Program-made: the position numbers and the translations under genes
Shown: in pieces, positions 52,688 through 61,132 of the stretch
Layout: every line of letters begins with the position of its first letter
Position numbering within the stretch: position 1 is the stretch's first letter
Assembly (NCBI GenBank): GCA_017474235.1
Contig: JAFVIB010000011.1
Coordinates: 17,185-81,184 of the forward strand
Direction of reading: 5' to 3'
DNA from: Alistipes sp.
GTDB lineage: Bacteria > Bacteroidota > Bacteroidia > Bacteroidales > Rikenellaceae
Length of the DNA stretch: 64,000 bases
Notes under the pieces: generated by a model
The model's input: the letters and a program-made list of their open reading frames with translations, nothing else
What the model was told of the DNA's origin: nothing
Databases searched by the model: none

Positions 52688-53403
52688 TGCTTTTCCGCTC
52701 TGCACTCTCTGCCCTTAAAAGGCTACTCTTTCCGGCTATATGCCCCGTATGCGGGAAGAGCCTGATTGAGGCTGAAAGTTTTCTCTGCATCGAATGTACT
52801 ATATCGGCTCCTTTTACAAATATGTGGAGGCAGAGAGATAATGCTCTTGAGCAACGCTTTTGGGGTCAAATCTCTATTGAGCGCGCAGCAGCCTTTATGT
52901 GGTTTATAGATGGCAGTCAGTGGAGAGAGCTGATACACAGCTTCAAATACCACGACCATTGGTATTATGCCGAGAATATCGGCTATTGGCTCGCTACGGA
53001 GTTCTCGCGCAGTGACTTTTTTGAGGGTATCGAGCTGATTATCCCCGTACCGCTCCATTGGCGTCGCAAGTTAAGCCGTGGTTATAATCAGACCGAGCAT
53101 ATCGCTGCCGGCATCTCTCGCCACACCTCTATACCTTACTCATTCTCTACTGTAAAACGCCGAGTAAACAACCCGCCACAAGTACACACATCCTATGTAA
53201 ACCGTTGGGGAAACAGCTCCGACATCTTCGAAGTTATAAAACCCAAAGAGCTGCGAGGCAGGCATATTCTGCTTGTAGATGATGTCTGCACCACAGGCTC
53301 TACACTCATATCTCTTGCCAAAACGATAACCAAAGCCTGCGATGGAGATGTAAAAATATCTGTTGCTACCGTCGCCGCCTCACGACACATCGCAAAGATA
53401 TAG
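52687..53403 (+). CDS. ComF-family phosphoribosyltransferase-like protein
   Basis: A 238-aa protein. An N-terminal zinc-ribbon (CPVCGKSLIEAESFLCIEC) and a C-terminal PRTase fold with VPLHWRRKLSRGYNQTEHIA and the PRPP-loop LLVDDVCTTGSTL are present. ComF takes part in DNA uptake in naturally competent bacteria, by contact with PriA in some; it is conserved in many non-competent species too. Here priA lies two genes downstream. It overlaps the trkA-type gene by 1 bp. Confidence 0.9.
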   Translation: MLFRSALSALKRLLFPAICPVCGKSLIEAESFLCIECTISAPFTNMWRQRDNALEQRFWGQISIERAAAFMWFIDGSQWRELIHSFKYHDHWYYAENIGYWLATEFSRSDFFEGIELIIPVPLHWRRKLSRGYNQTEHIAAGISRHTSIPYSFSTVKRRVNNPPQVHTSYVNRWGNSSDIFEVIKPKELRGRHILLVDDVCTTGSTLISLAKTITKACDGDVKISVATVAASRHIAKI

Positions 53404-53404
53404 C

Positions 53405-53435
53405 TTTGGCATTTCAAAATATTGTATTACCTTTG
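53405..53435 (+). promoter_or_regulatory. Promoter of dnaB
   Basis: TTTG (53405-53408) and TACCTTTG (53428-53435) are 19 bp apart, and the ATG is at 53456. It starts right after the comF stop codon. Confidence 0.75.
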
Positions 53436-53455
53436 CATAAAGAACAATTGTAGCT

Positions 53456-55042
53456 ATGGCAAAGGATTTCAAACAGTCGCAGAAAAATAGAGAGGCATTT
53501 ACAGCACTTGTGCCCGAGGCTGAGTTGGGTGGTCTTGTTCCACCACAGGCTGTCGAGCTTGAGGAGGCTGTGTTAGGTGCGCTGATGCTTGAGAGTGACA
53601 CGGTAACTACTGTACAGGAGTATATTAGTGAGGAGTCATTCTACACCGAGGAGCATCGCATCATATACCACGCCATCAACGAGCTCTCTACTGTCGGCAA
53701 GCCTGTCGATATATATACCGTTACGGAGTATCTGAAGGCAAACCGTCAGCTGACAAAGGTTGGTGGTGCGGCATACCTTGCCAAGCTGACGCAGAAGATT
53801 GGTGCTGCGGCAAATGTCGAGTTTCACGCCCGCATTATTGCCCAGAAGTATGTTCAGCGTGAGCTTATATCCTCTGCCGTAGAGATTCAGCGTCGCTCAT
53901 ACGATAGTGCTACCGATGTTACAGACCTTATCGGTTTTGCAGAGTCATCAATTCTCAGAGTTACCGAGGGTCATATCAAGCGTAGCGTGCAGGACTCTGC
54001 ATCTATCCTTGACAAGGCTATCAAGCAGATTGAGGAGGCGGGCAAGAATGACTCCAAATATAGCGGAATCTGTACCGGATTTACAGACCTTGACAATGTC
54101 ACACTCGGCTGGCAGCCGTCCGACCTTATTATTGTTGCAGCGCGACCATCTATGGGTAAGACAGCCTTTGTGCTCTCTATGGCACGAAATATTGCTATCG
54201 ACTACCAATGTCCTGTGGCATTTTTCTCTCTTGAGATGTCGGCAATACAGCTTATGACACGACTTATCGTTGCCGAGACAGGTCTTGACAGCAAGCTTAT
54301 CCGCAGTGGTCGTCTCACTCCGGAAGATTGGAATCATCTGATGGTTGCAAGTAAGCCTTTGGGTCACGCAAAGCTGTTTATCGACGACACTCCGTCACTC
54401 TCTGTCTTTGAGTTCCGCTCTAAGGTGCGCCGACTCCATACACACCACGGCATAAAGATTATTATTGTCGATTATCTCCAGCTGATGACCGCCGGCAATA
54501 TGAGTGGCGGTGCAAATGGTAACCGTGAGCAGGAGGTTGCATTTATCTCCCGAACACTCAAGGCTATTGCCAAGGAGCTTAATGTACCAATCATAGCCCT
54601 CTCGCAGCTCTCTCGAAATACCGAGTCACGAGGTGGTACAAAGCGTCCACAGCTCTCTGACCTTCGTGAGTCGGGTGCAATCGAGCAGGATGCTGATGTT
54701 GTAGCATTTATCCACCGTCCGGAGTACTACGGTTTTACCGAGACTGAGGACCATAAGAGCACAGACGGTATTGCTGAGATTATCATCGCCAAGCATCGTA
54801 ACGGTGAGGTTACAGATGTGCGTATGCGATTTATCAAGGAGCAGGCTCGTTTTGCTAACCTTGAGATGATGGCTCAGGGCGAGCAGTACAGCAATTTCGA
54901 CTCCTCTATGAACTCTACAGGAGCAGGTGGAGGTATGGGCATTTCGCCTCTGCAAGGCATGACGGGGGCAGATGAGTTCTCGATAGGTGCCCCTACGCCG
55001 AGAGTTCCCGTAGCACCTATTGATGACGAGGCTCCTTTTTAG
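53456..55042 (+). CDS. dnaB: Replicative DNA helicase DnaB
   Basis: A 528-aa hexameric helicase moving 5' to 3' at the fork. The N-terminal domain starts VPPQAVELEEAVLGALMLES (about residues 25-130), then the linker and the RecA-like domain with Walker A ARPSMGKTAFVLSMA, Walker B IIIVDYLQLM, LSQLSRNTESRGGTKRPQLSDLRESGAIEQDADVVAFIHR and KHRNGEVTDVRMRF. A Gly/Met-rich, probably flexible tail of about 50 residues ends it. No intein or insertion is visible. priA follows after 22 bp. Confidence 0.97.
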   Translation: MAKDFKQSQKNREAFTALVPEAELGGLVPPQAVELEEAVLGALMLESDTVTTVQEYISEESFYTEEHRIIYHAINELSTVGKPVDIYTVTEYLKANRQLTKVGGAAYLAKLTQKIGAAANVEFHARIIAQKYVQRELISSAVEIQRRSYDSATDVTDLIGFAESSILRVTEGHIKRSVQDSASILDKAIKQIEEAGKNDSKYSGICTGFTDLDNVTLGWQPSDLIIVAARPSMGKTAFVLSMARNIAIDYQCPVAFFSLEMSAIQLMTRLIVAETGLDSKLIRSGRLTPEDWNHLMVASKPLGHAKLFIDDTPSLSVFEFRSKVRRLHTHHGIKIIIVDYLQLMTAGNMSGGANGNREQEVAFISRTLKAIAKELNVPIIALSQLSRNTESRGGTKRPQLSDLRESGAIEQDADVVAFIHRPEYYGFTETEDHKSTDGIAEIIIAKHRNGEVTDVRMRFIKEQARFANLEMMAQGEQYSNFDSSMNSTGAGGGMGISPLQGMTGADEFSIGAPTPRVPVAPIDDEAPF

Positions 55043-55064
55043 TCGATAATAGGAGAGCGAGAAT

Positions 55065-57278
55065 ATGAACTTTGCCGACATCATACTTCCGTTGGCGCAA
55101 CCCTGTTATACCTTTGCAGTGAGCCATATTGCTGACCTGAAGGTCGGCGAGGCTGTTGCTGTGCAGTTTGGCAAAAGCAGCATCTATACGGGTATTGTTC
55201 TCAATCTACACAATAACCCGCCCAAGAGTGGCAGTATAAAGCCTGTTCTTAAGCGTCTTTATGATTTCCCGCTGCTCTCTCCTCTGCAGATAGAGTTTTG
55301 GCGTTGGCTGTCGGAGTACTACATATCCACTATTGGCGAGGTTATGCGAATTGCTCTGCCGTCGCTCGTTAAGCCACACGCAGCAACCGAAGAGCTATAT
55401 ACACCCTACTCCATTCCGCAACAACGAGTATTGCGCCTTAAAGGCGATATTACTGATGAGCAGTTGCAGAAGATCATTCGTCGCGCCCCTCGCCGTGCAG
55501 CCCTTATAAATAAGATTCAAGAGGCAGGTGGCGAGATTGCCAGAAGCGATACCAAAGCCGATGCTGCGACCATATCGGCACTTGTCAAGGCTGATGTTAT
55601 AGAGATTTTCGAGCGCGATGCAACTCCGCAATTGGGTGCTATTACACAATCACTCCTTCCGACTCTATCCGCAGAGCAGAGTGCTGCATTAGAGAGGATA
55701 AATAGTGGTTTTCAGAGCCGTAATGTTGTACTTCTTCACGGAGTGACAAGCTCGGGCAAGACAGAGATATACACCCACCCGATTGCTAAGGCTTTGGAGA
55801 AGGGAGAGGATGTACTGCTTCTTGTCCCCGAGATATCGCTCACCTCTCAGCTTGTAGAGCGTATGCAGCGTATGTTTGGCGAGAGAGTTATCTCATACCA
55901 CTCTAAGCTTACCCCTGCACGCCGCACGCAGATATATATGGATATGCTCCGCTCGCCTTCGGGTAATTTTATTATCGGAGCGCGCTCTGCACTCTTCTTG
56001 CCTTACAAGAAGTTAGGGCTTGTAGTTGTCGATGAGGAGCACGATACAAGTTACAAGCAGAGTGAGCCAAATCCTCGCTATCACGGACGCGATGCAGCAA
56101 TTATGCTCGCTTCGCTCCACAACGCAAAGACTATTCTTGGCAGTGCCACACCGTCACTTGAGAGCTTTAACAACGCTATGGCTGCAAAGTACTATGGCGT
56201 AAGCCTCACTTCGCGCTACGGAGGCTCTCAACCACCAAAGATTATTATATCCGACACTCTTCGTGCTGTTAAGCGAGGCGAGCGAAAGAGCCACTTCAAC
56301 AAGGAGCTGCTTGACCGCATTGCAGAGCGACTTGCGGCAGGCGAACAGGTTATTCTCTTCCAAAATCGTCGCGGATATGCCCCTTATGTAGAGTGTCCAC
56401 GCTGTGGCTGGAAGGCTCGCTGCCCGAAGTGCAATGTAACCCTTACCCGTCATCTAAAAAATGGCACTCTATCCTGCCACTACTGCGGCTATACTATCGC
56501 CGACCCGCGCTTCTGCCCCGACTGCAAGAGTTCAGAGCTGCAAGCAATGGGTTTTGGCACAGAGAGAGTAGAGGAGCAGATTGCATCGCTCTTCCCTACC
56601 GCCCGCGTTCTGAGGCTTGATGGCGACAGCGCAAACAGCAGTGGTGCCTATAACCGTATCATATCGCAGTTTGCCGCAGGCGAGGCAGATATACTCGTCG
56701 GTACACAAATCGTAGCTAAAGGTCTTGATTTCAAGGGAGTTACCCTTATCGGAATACTCAATGCCGACAATCTCACCTCTGCCCCCGACTTTCGCGCTGC
56801 CGAGCGTGCTTGGCAGACCATTTTGCAGGTGGCAGGTCGCTGTGGCAGACGAGAGCGCGCCGGCGAGGTGGTTGTTCAGACTGCCGACCCATCACACCCA
56901 CTCTTTGCAGCATTAGACGAGCAGGGCTATCAGCACTTTGCAGCTGAGCAACTGCGTGAACGACAGCTATTTAACTATCCGCCATTCTGCCGCCTTATCC
57001 GCATCACACTGCGCCATAGAGAGGGCAGCCGACTCTCTGCAGCAGCCGCAATGCTCAGTCAGAGGCTCAAAAAAGAGTTTGGCAGCCGTGTTTTAGGACC
57101 TGTAACTCCACTTATTGACCGTATTCGCGGTGAGCATATAGTAGAGATACTCATAAAAATCGAGAGTGGTCTCTCCTTTGCCCGCTCTCGCGCCATAGTT
57201 GCCGAGACGGTGAGCGAGGTGCGAAAAAAAGCAGATAACCGTACTGTGACGATTATCTGCGATGTAGATCCTCTATAG
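55065..57278 (+). CDS. priA: Primosomal protein N' (PriA helicase)
   Basis: A 737-aa 3' to 5' helicase that reloads DnaB at stalled forks. The N-terminal DNA-binding domain (about 1-100, FADIILPLAQPCYTFAV) is followed by helicase motifs: Walker A HGVTSSGKTEIY, DEEHDTSYKQ, GSATPS and QVAGRCGRRERAGEV. The two zinc sites are complete: CPRCGWKARCPKC and CHYCGYTIADPRFCPDC. It follows dnaB, with which it acts, and probably shares its promoter. Confidence 0.96.
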   Translation: MNFADIILPLAQPCYTFAVSHIADLKVGEAVAVQFGKSSIYTGIVLNLHNNPPKSGSIKPVLKRLYDFPLLSPLQIEFWRWLSEYYISTIGEVMRIALPSLVKPHAATEELYTPYSIPQQRVLRLKGDITDEQLQKIIRRAPRRAALINKIQEAGGEIARSDTKADAATISALVKADVIEIFERDATPQLGAITQSLLPTLSAEQSAALERINSGFQSRNVVLLHGVTSSGKTEIYTHPIAKALEKGEDVLLLVPEISLTSQLVERMQRMFGERVISYHSKLTPARRTQIYMDMLRSPSGNFIIGARSALFLPYKKLGLVVVDEEHDTSYKQSEPNPRYHGRDAAIMLASLHNAKTILGSATPSLESFNNAMAAKYYGVSLTSRYGGSQPPKIIISDTLRAVKRGERKSHFNKELLDRIAERLAAGEQVILFQNRRGYAPYVECPRCGWKARCPKCNVTLTRHLKNGTLSCHYCGYTIADPRFCPDCKSSELQAMGFGTERVEEQIASLFPTARVLRLDGDSANSSGAYNRIISQFAAGEADILVGTQIVAKGLDFKGVTLIGILNADNLTSAPDFRAAERAWQTILQVAGRCGRRERAGEVVVQTADPSHPLFAALDEQGYQHFAAEQLRERQLFNYPPFCRLIRITLRHREGSRLSAAAAMLSQRLKKEFGSRVLGPVTPLIDRIRGEHIVEILIKIESGLSFARSRAIVAETVSEVRKKADNRTVTIICDVDPL

Positions 57279-57279
57279 T

Positions 57280-57483
57280 TTATCGTTTGCTCCAGCTACC
57301 ATCTGCACCATTCCATCCGGTAATTGTGTACAAGTCACTACCGTTAGGTATCTTCAGATCGTCAGTCTTATTCCAACGCTGATTATCATCCCAAGAGCCA
57401 CTTGTATGTTCCGGAGCACGACGAACAAAGATTATATTATCCTTGTCAGCAGGAATGAGAACTTGATATAATCCTTCGTTATT
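57280..57483 (-). pseudogene. C-terminal remnant of a carbohydrate-binding-like surface protein
   Basis: The minus strand is open for 67 codons to a TAA at 57280-57282, with an in-frame stop at 57484-57486 and no ATG. The remnant reads IIFVRRAPEHTSGSWDDNQR, then WNKTDDLKIPNG and ITGWNGADGSWS. This FVR-x-P...W..W..T.DL pattern resembles the starch-binding-type modules found at the ends of Bacteroidetes glycan-binding proteins. The upstream part is gone. It lies between convergent-facing priA and the EamA gene, and nothing else is visible in 57279-57557 except a 6-bp hairpin at 57494-57512. Confidence 0.55.
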
Positions 57484-57557
57484 TTATGGATGAATAGTCA
57501 GAAAAAGACTATGAACGGCAACTCTCTTGGCTCAGAAGTTGTTAATGTAGATAAGGT

Positions 57558-58481
57558 ATGGGGCAGAAAGTGAAGTACAATATGGCGTTGGTGATTGCGA
57601 ATATACTATTCGGAGCTAACTTCTCTTTCTATGTCTCGCTGACGGAGTACTATCTGAATTTTCAGCAGATTTTTATGTTACAGGTCACCGTAGCGGCAGC
57701 CTTTTTTATCCCATTTGCGATATTCTCAAAGCGGTCGTACAAGATTACAGTTGAGGATTTTGGCTCGATTTTTATCGTGGCGATACTTGTCATATACGGT
57801 TGGATGTATATGTTGCTTTGGGGAGCGTCAGAGACAAGCCCGATAGATGCCTCGACAATAGCCACTCTCGGACCCGTATTTACCCTTATTGTTGCCCACA
57901 TCGTGCAGCCTCAGAGGCTCTCAAAGGTAAAGACCGCAGGTGCAGTGGTGGCTATGTGTGGTGCGATAGTTCTCCTTGCCGACAGAAACAACCACGCAAT
58001 AAGCTCGACAAACGAGGCTTTCGGCAATGCGTTAGTACTCTGTGCAGTGGTTGCCATAGCCGCAAATACGGTGTTGATAAACAGGCAGTTAAAGAGATAT
58101 GGCGAGCTGACGATTATGGGTTGGTATTACATTATCGGCTTTGTGATGGTTGCTCCATTTTTTTGGAGCGAGATTGAGGGTTTTAATCCGCTGGGCTTAC
58201 CCCTACTGCCGATGTTAGAGCTTTTTTATGTAATCTTTTTGGGTACTGTATTGCCAATGTGGCTACTCTATGTAGGCTCTTCGCATCTGACTGCTGTACA
58301 CACAGCACTCTACCGCTACATACAGCCCGTAGTTGCGGCAATGCTGACGCTTCTGCGAGGTCAGAATATAATAGACCGCGCCAATATTATCGGCGCGGTG
58401 ATGATATTCTCCGGAGTAATATTTGTTGTTGCAGGAAATATGATAGGTCGAAGGGCTACTCGCGGTTCTTCGTATCAATAA
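57558..58481 (+). CDS. EamA-family (DMT) transporter
   Basis: A 307-aa inner-membrane protein with ten predicted hydrophobic helices in two EamA repeats (about residues 8-140 and 155-295). Sequence pieces are NILFGANFSFYVSL, EtSPIDASTIATLGPVFTLIVAHI, and SSHLTAVHTALYRYIQPVVAAMLTLL with IIGAVMIFSGVIFVV. It is probably an exporter of metabolites or amino acids. The substrate is unknown. Its 3' end overlaps the convergent dtd gene by 26 bp. The ATG at 57582 is an alternative start. Confidence 0.9.
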   Translation: MGQKVKYNMALVIANILFGANFSFYVSLTEYYLNFQQIFMLQVTVAAAFFIPFAIFSKRSYKITVEDFGSIFIVAILVIYGWMYMLLWGASETSPIDASTIATLGPVFTLIVAHIVQPQRLSKVKTAGAVVAMCGAIVLLADRNNHAISSTNEAFGNALVLCAVVAIAANTVLINRQLKRYGELTIMGWYYIIGFVMVAPFFWSEIEGFNPLGLPLLPMLELFYVIFLGTVLPMWLLYVGSSHLTAVHTALYRYIQPVVAAMLTLLRGQNIIDRANIIGAVMIFSGVIFVVAGNMIGRRATRGSSYQ

Positions 58482-58908
58482 TGATAGTTACCGGTCCGTC
58501 ATTGACAAGGCTTACCTGCATATCTGCGCCAAACTCCCCCGTCTCGACTTTTGTGCCGAGCAGACCCTCCAGATAGGTCACAAACTGCTCATACAGAGGG
58601 CGCGACACAGGCTCAGGAGCGGAGCGGATATAGGATGGGCGGTTACCCTTCTTGGTCGAGGCGTAGAGGGTAAATTGGCTCACAACAAGAGCCTTACCAC
58701 CCACTTGGTTGATATCCAAATTCATAACACCCTGCTCGTCATCAAATACTCTTAAGCGGGAGATTTTACCAGCAAGCCACTCGATATCCTCCTTTGTATC
58801 GGCAGCCTCCACGCCCAAAAGGACGAGCAGACCACTGCCAATCTCGCCGACACTCTGCCCTGCAATATCTACACGGCAGCTCTTTACTCGTTGAATTACT
58901 GCTCTCAT
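58456..58908 (-). CDS. dtd: D-aminoacyl-tRNA deacylase
   Basis: I choose the ATG at 58908 (150 aa), because the family begins MRAVIQRVKSCRV; the frame runs 11 codons further upstream but these do not match. It removes D-amino acids (and glycine from tRNA-Ala) from mischarged tRNA. Motifs are LLVLLGVEAADT, LVVSQFTLYASTKKGNRPSY (the SQFTL catalytic segment) and SLVNDGPVTIIIDT, with the Gly-cis-Pro-like NDGPVT. It overlaps the upstream pseudouridine synthase gene by 4 bp and the convergent EamA gene by 26 bp. Confidence 0.95.
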   Translation of the reverse strand: MRAVIQRVKSCRVDIAGQSVGEIGSGLLVLLGVEAADTKEDIEWLAGKISRLRVFDDEQGVMNLDINQVGGKALVVSQFTLYASTKKGNRPSYIRSAPEPVSRPLYEQFVTYLEGLLGTKVETGEFGADMQVSLVNDGPVTIIIDTKNRE

Positions 58909-59603
58909 AGTCCGGCTTGTGATTGTGCAAAGAAGAGCCAAAGATTATCATCTGTCGGCACGGGTGCCTCGATTGTAACACTCTCTTTACGCACAGGGTG
59001 GATAAATGTCATACTGCGAGAGTGAAGCGATATACCTCCATTAGGATTTGAGCGCTTTGCACCGTACTTCAAATCGCCCTTTATCGGACAACCAATCTTT
59101 GAGAGCTGTGCGCGAATCTGATGATGACGACCCGTAAGCAGCTCCACCTCAACAAGCGTATAACGGTCAGAGCATCCTAACACAGCATATCTCAACACAG
59201 CCCGCTTTGCATCTCCCTTCGGAGTATTATAGCAGTAAGAGCGATTACTCTTACCGTCGCGCTGTATATAGTGTACCAACTCGCCACTCTCACTCTGCGG
59301 ACGGTTTTCGACAACAGCCCAATAGCGTTTTGAAATCTCACCTCGGCGAATCATCTCGTTCATACGGCTCAGAGCCTTTGAGGTCTTGGCAAACAGCACC
59401 ACACCACTCACAGGGCGGTCTATACGATGCACAACGCCAAAAAAGACATCAAAGGGCTTATTGTCACGCACCTTGATAAATGCCTTAATCTCATTCTCGA
59501 GTGCCGAATCGCCATTCGGATCGGGCTGCACAAGGTCGCCGCAGCGTTTATTTACCACAATAAGGTGGTTATCTTCAAAAAGTATATCGTTGGGTTGAAA
59601 CAT
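58905..59603 (-). CDS. RluA-family RNA pseudouridine synthase
   Basis: A 232-aa enzyme converting uridine to pseudouridine in rRNA or tRNA. The catalytic Asp is in VHRIDRPVSGVVLFAKTSKA. Other family motifs are ILFEDNHLIVVNKRCGDLVQPD at the start and LLTGRHHQIRAQLSKIGCPIKGDLKYG. There is no S4 domain. The target position cannot be predicted. It lies 15 bp after cdd and its end overlaps dtd by 4 bp. Confidence 0.93.
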   Translation of the reverse strand: MFQPNDILFEDNHLIVVNKRCGDLVQPDPNGDSALENEIKAFIKVRDNKPFDVFFGVVHRIDRPVSGVVLFAKTSKALSRMNEMIRRGEISKRYWAVVENRPQSESGELVHYIQRDGKSNRSYCYNTPKGDAKRAVLRYAVLGCSDRYTLVEVELLTGRHHQIRAQLSKIGCPIKGDLKYGAKRSNPNGGISLHSRSMTFIHPVRKESVTIEAPVPTDDNLWLFFAQSQAGL

Positions 59604-59618
59604 TGCTATACGGTTATT

Positions 59619-60074
59619 CTATAATTGGAATGTAAACGGCAGTAGAGCCTCGGCATTATCGACAATAGATGCTGTGCCGCCACCGCTCATTATCAGGCGG
59701 ATATGTCTGCCCTGACGACGCTGCACATCGAGAATAACCTGACGGCAAGCACCACAAGGATAGCACTCCCTCTCCGATGGATTAGAGGCTATTGCAAGCG
59801 CAACAACGGGGTCTGAGGCGTGGTTAGCTTCAGCGTAATACAGAACACTTCTCTCGGCGCAGATACCCGACGGAAAGACCTCACTCTCCGAATTTGCACC
59901 GTGGAGAATCTTTCCACTTGCCAACCTCACAGCCGCGCCAACGCTAAAGCCAGAGTATTTTGGATAAGCCTTCTTCAAAGCCGCTTGAGCCTCGACGACC
60001 AGCACTCTGTCGTCGGCAGGCAACTCCTCTAAAGTGGAGTAGTGTGAATAACCGATTTCGAGTTTTTTCTCCAT
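59619..60074 (-). CDS. cdd: Cytidine deaminase
   Basis: A 151-aa zinc enzyme making uridine from cytidine. Motifs are YSGFSVGAAVRLASGKILHGANSE, the catalytic GICAERSVLYYA (Cys and Glu) and YPCGACRQVILD (two Cys). This is the short homotetrameric type. Its promoter overlaps that of the divergent radical SAM gene. Confidence 0.95.
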   Translation of the reverse strand: MEKKLEIGYSHYSTLEELPADDRVLVVEAQAALKKAYPKYSGFSVGAAVRLASGKILHGANSESEVFPSGICAERSVLYYAEANHASDPVVALAIASNPSERECYPCGACRQVILDVQRRQGRHIRLIMSGGGTASIVDNAEALLPFTFQL

Positions 60075-60103
60075 AATAGTTCTCAGAATTAAGTTTTAGT
60101 TTA

Positions 60104-60135
60104 CAAATATACAAATTTGTTGCAAAATGTCCAAA
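60104..60135 (-). promoter_or_regulatory. Promoter of cdd
   Basis: On the minus strand TTTG (60132-60135) and TATATTTG (60104-60111) are 20 bp apart. It interlocks with the plus-strand promoter at 60119-60151. Confidence 0.7.
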
Positions 60136-60151
60136 AATGTAACTACTTTTG
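60119..60151 (+). promoter_or_regulatory. Leaderless promoter of the radical SAM gene
   Basis: TACTTTTG (60144-60151) is followed by CACT and then the ATG at 60156. A near -33 match, GTTG, lies at 60119-60122, 21 bp upstream. Transcription should start at the ATG. Confidence 0.6.
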
Positions 60152-60155
60152 CACT

Positions 60156-61112
60156 ATGCACATTTGGGGAGATAACAGACCGTACAACAGCTATGCAGCC
60201 TACTTTCGAAGGCTGTTCGGCAGTCGTGTGCAGAAAGTTGCCGTCAATGCGGGCTTTACCTGCCCAAATCGAGACGGGAAAATATCTACAGGTGGCTGCA
60301 CATTCTGCAACAACGCCGCATTTACCCCATCATACTGCCAACCGGCAAAGAGCGTGGCGCAACAGATTGAGGAGGGCATTGAGTTTCATCGCCGCAGATA
60401 CCGCACAGCAACACGCTATCTTGCGTATTTTCAATCGTTTACGAATACTTATGCACCGATCGACACTCTGCGCCGGCTCTATGATGAGGCTTTAGAAAAT
60501 CCTCTTGTTGCCGGTATTGTAGTAGGCACTCGCCCCGATTGTGTGGATAGTCAAACGCTCGACTACTTTGCTTCACTTGCAAAGAGCCATTATGTAGCTT
60601 TGGAGTATGGAATTGAGAGTTGCAGTGATGCTGTTCTTGCCTCGGTCAATCGCGGACACGACTACGCAACAGCCGTGCGAGCTGTCGAGATGACTGCCGA
60701 GAGGGGCATACACTGCGGCGCGCACTTTATCCTCGGCTTGCCCGGGCAGAGTGATGAGGAGCTTATCGAGCAGACCGATAAGATTAATGCCCTACCGCTT
60801 ACAACAGTCAAGTTCCACCAATTGCAGGTTTTTCGTGGTACAATTATGGCAGAGCAGTACGATAAATATCCGGAGCAATTTCGTTTTTGGAGCGTTGAAG
60901 AGTATATCGACCTCTTCTCAGAGATACTTTCACGACTCAGACCCGACATTGTCGTCGAGCGTTTCGCCAGCGAGGCACCACCGCGATACCACTACGGCAG
61001 GAATTGGGGTTTGGTGCGCAATGAGACTCTTTGGGCAATGCTCGAAAAAAGATTGTTAGAAAAAAATACATATCAAGGCAAAAAATTTATACCTTTGCAC
61101 TCTGAAAGATAA
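60156..61112 (+). CDS. TIGR01212-type radical SAM protein
   Basis: I choose the ATG at 60156 (318 aa), because the family starts near WGDNRPYNSYAAYFRRLFGSRVQKV and the -7 box lies directly before it; the frame is open from 60117. The Fe-S cluster cysteines are in GFTCPNRDGKISTGGCTFCNN. Also visible are YFQSFTNTYAPIDTLRRLYDEAL, GIVVGTRPDCVD and HFILGLPGQSDEEL. Relatives (E. coli YhcC) have no firm reaction. A YitT-type gene follows on the same strand. Confidence 0.88.
   Translation: MHIWGDNRPYNSYAAYFRRLFGSRVQKVAVNAGFTCPNRDGKISTGGCTFCNNAAFTPSYCQPAKSVAQQIEEGIEFHRRRYRTATRYLAYFQSFTNTYAPIDTLRRLYDEALENPLVAGIVVGTRPDCVDSQTLDYFASLAKSHYVALEYGIESCSDAVLASVNRGHDYATAVRAVEMTAERGIHCGAHFILGLPGQSDEELIEQTDKINALPLTTVKFHQLQVFRGTIMAEQYDKYPEQFRFWSVEEYIDLFSEILSRLRPDIVVERFASEAPPRYHYGRNWGLVRNETLWAMLEKRLLEKNTYQGKKFIPLHSER
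61090..61097 (+). promoter_or_regulatory. Putative -7 box of the YitT-family gene
   Basis: TACCTTTG at 61090-61097, within the end of the radical SAM gene and 35 bp before the ATG at 61133. No TTTG was seen at -33. Confidence 0.45.
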
Positions 61113-61132
61113 TCGAATATAAATTGAGCAAA

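Noticed and set aside
58909-58941. Upstream start for dtd
   Set aside because: The deacylase family begins MRAVIQRV, which matches the ATG at 58908.
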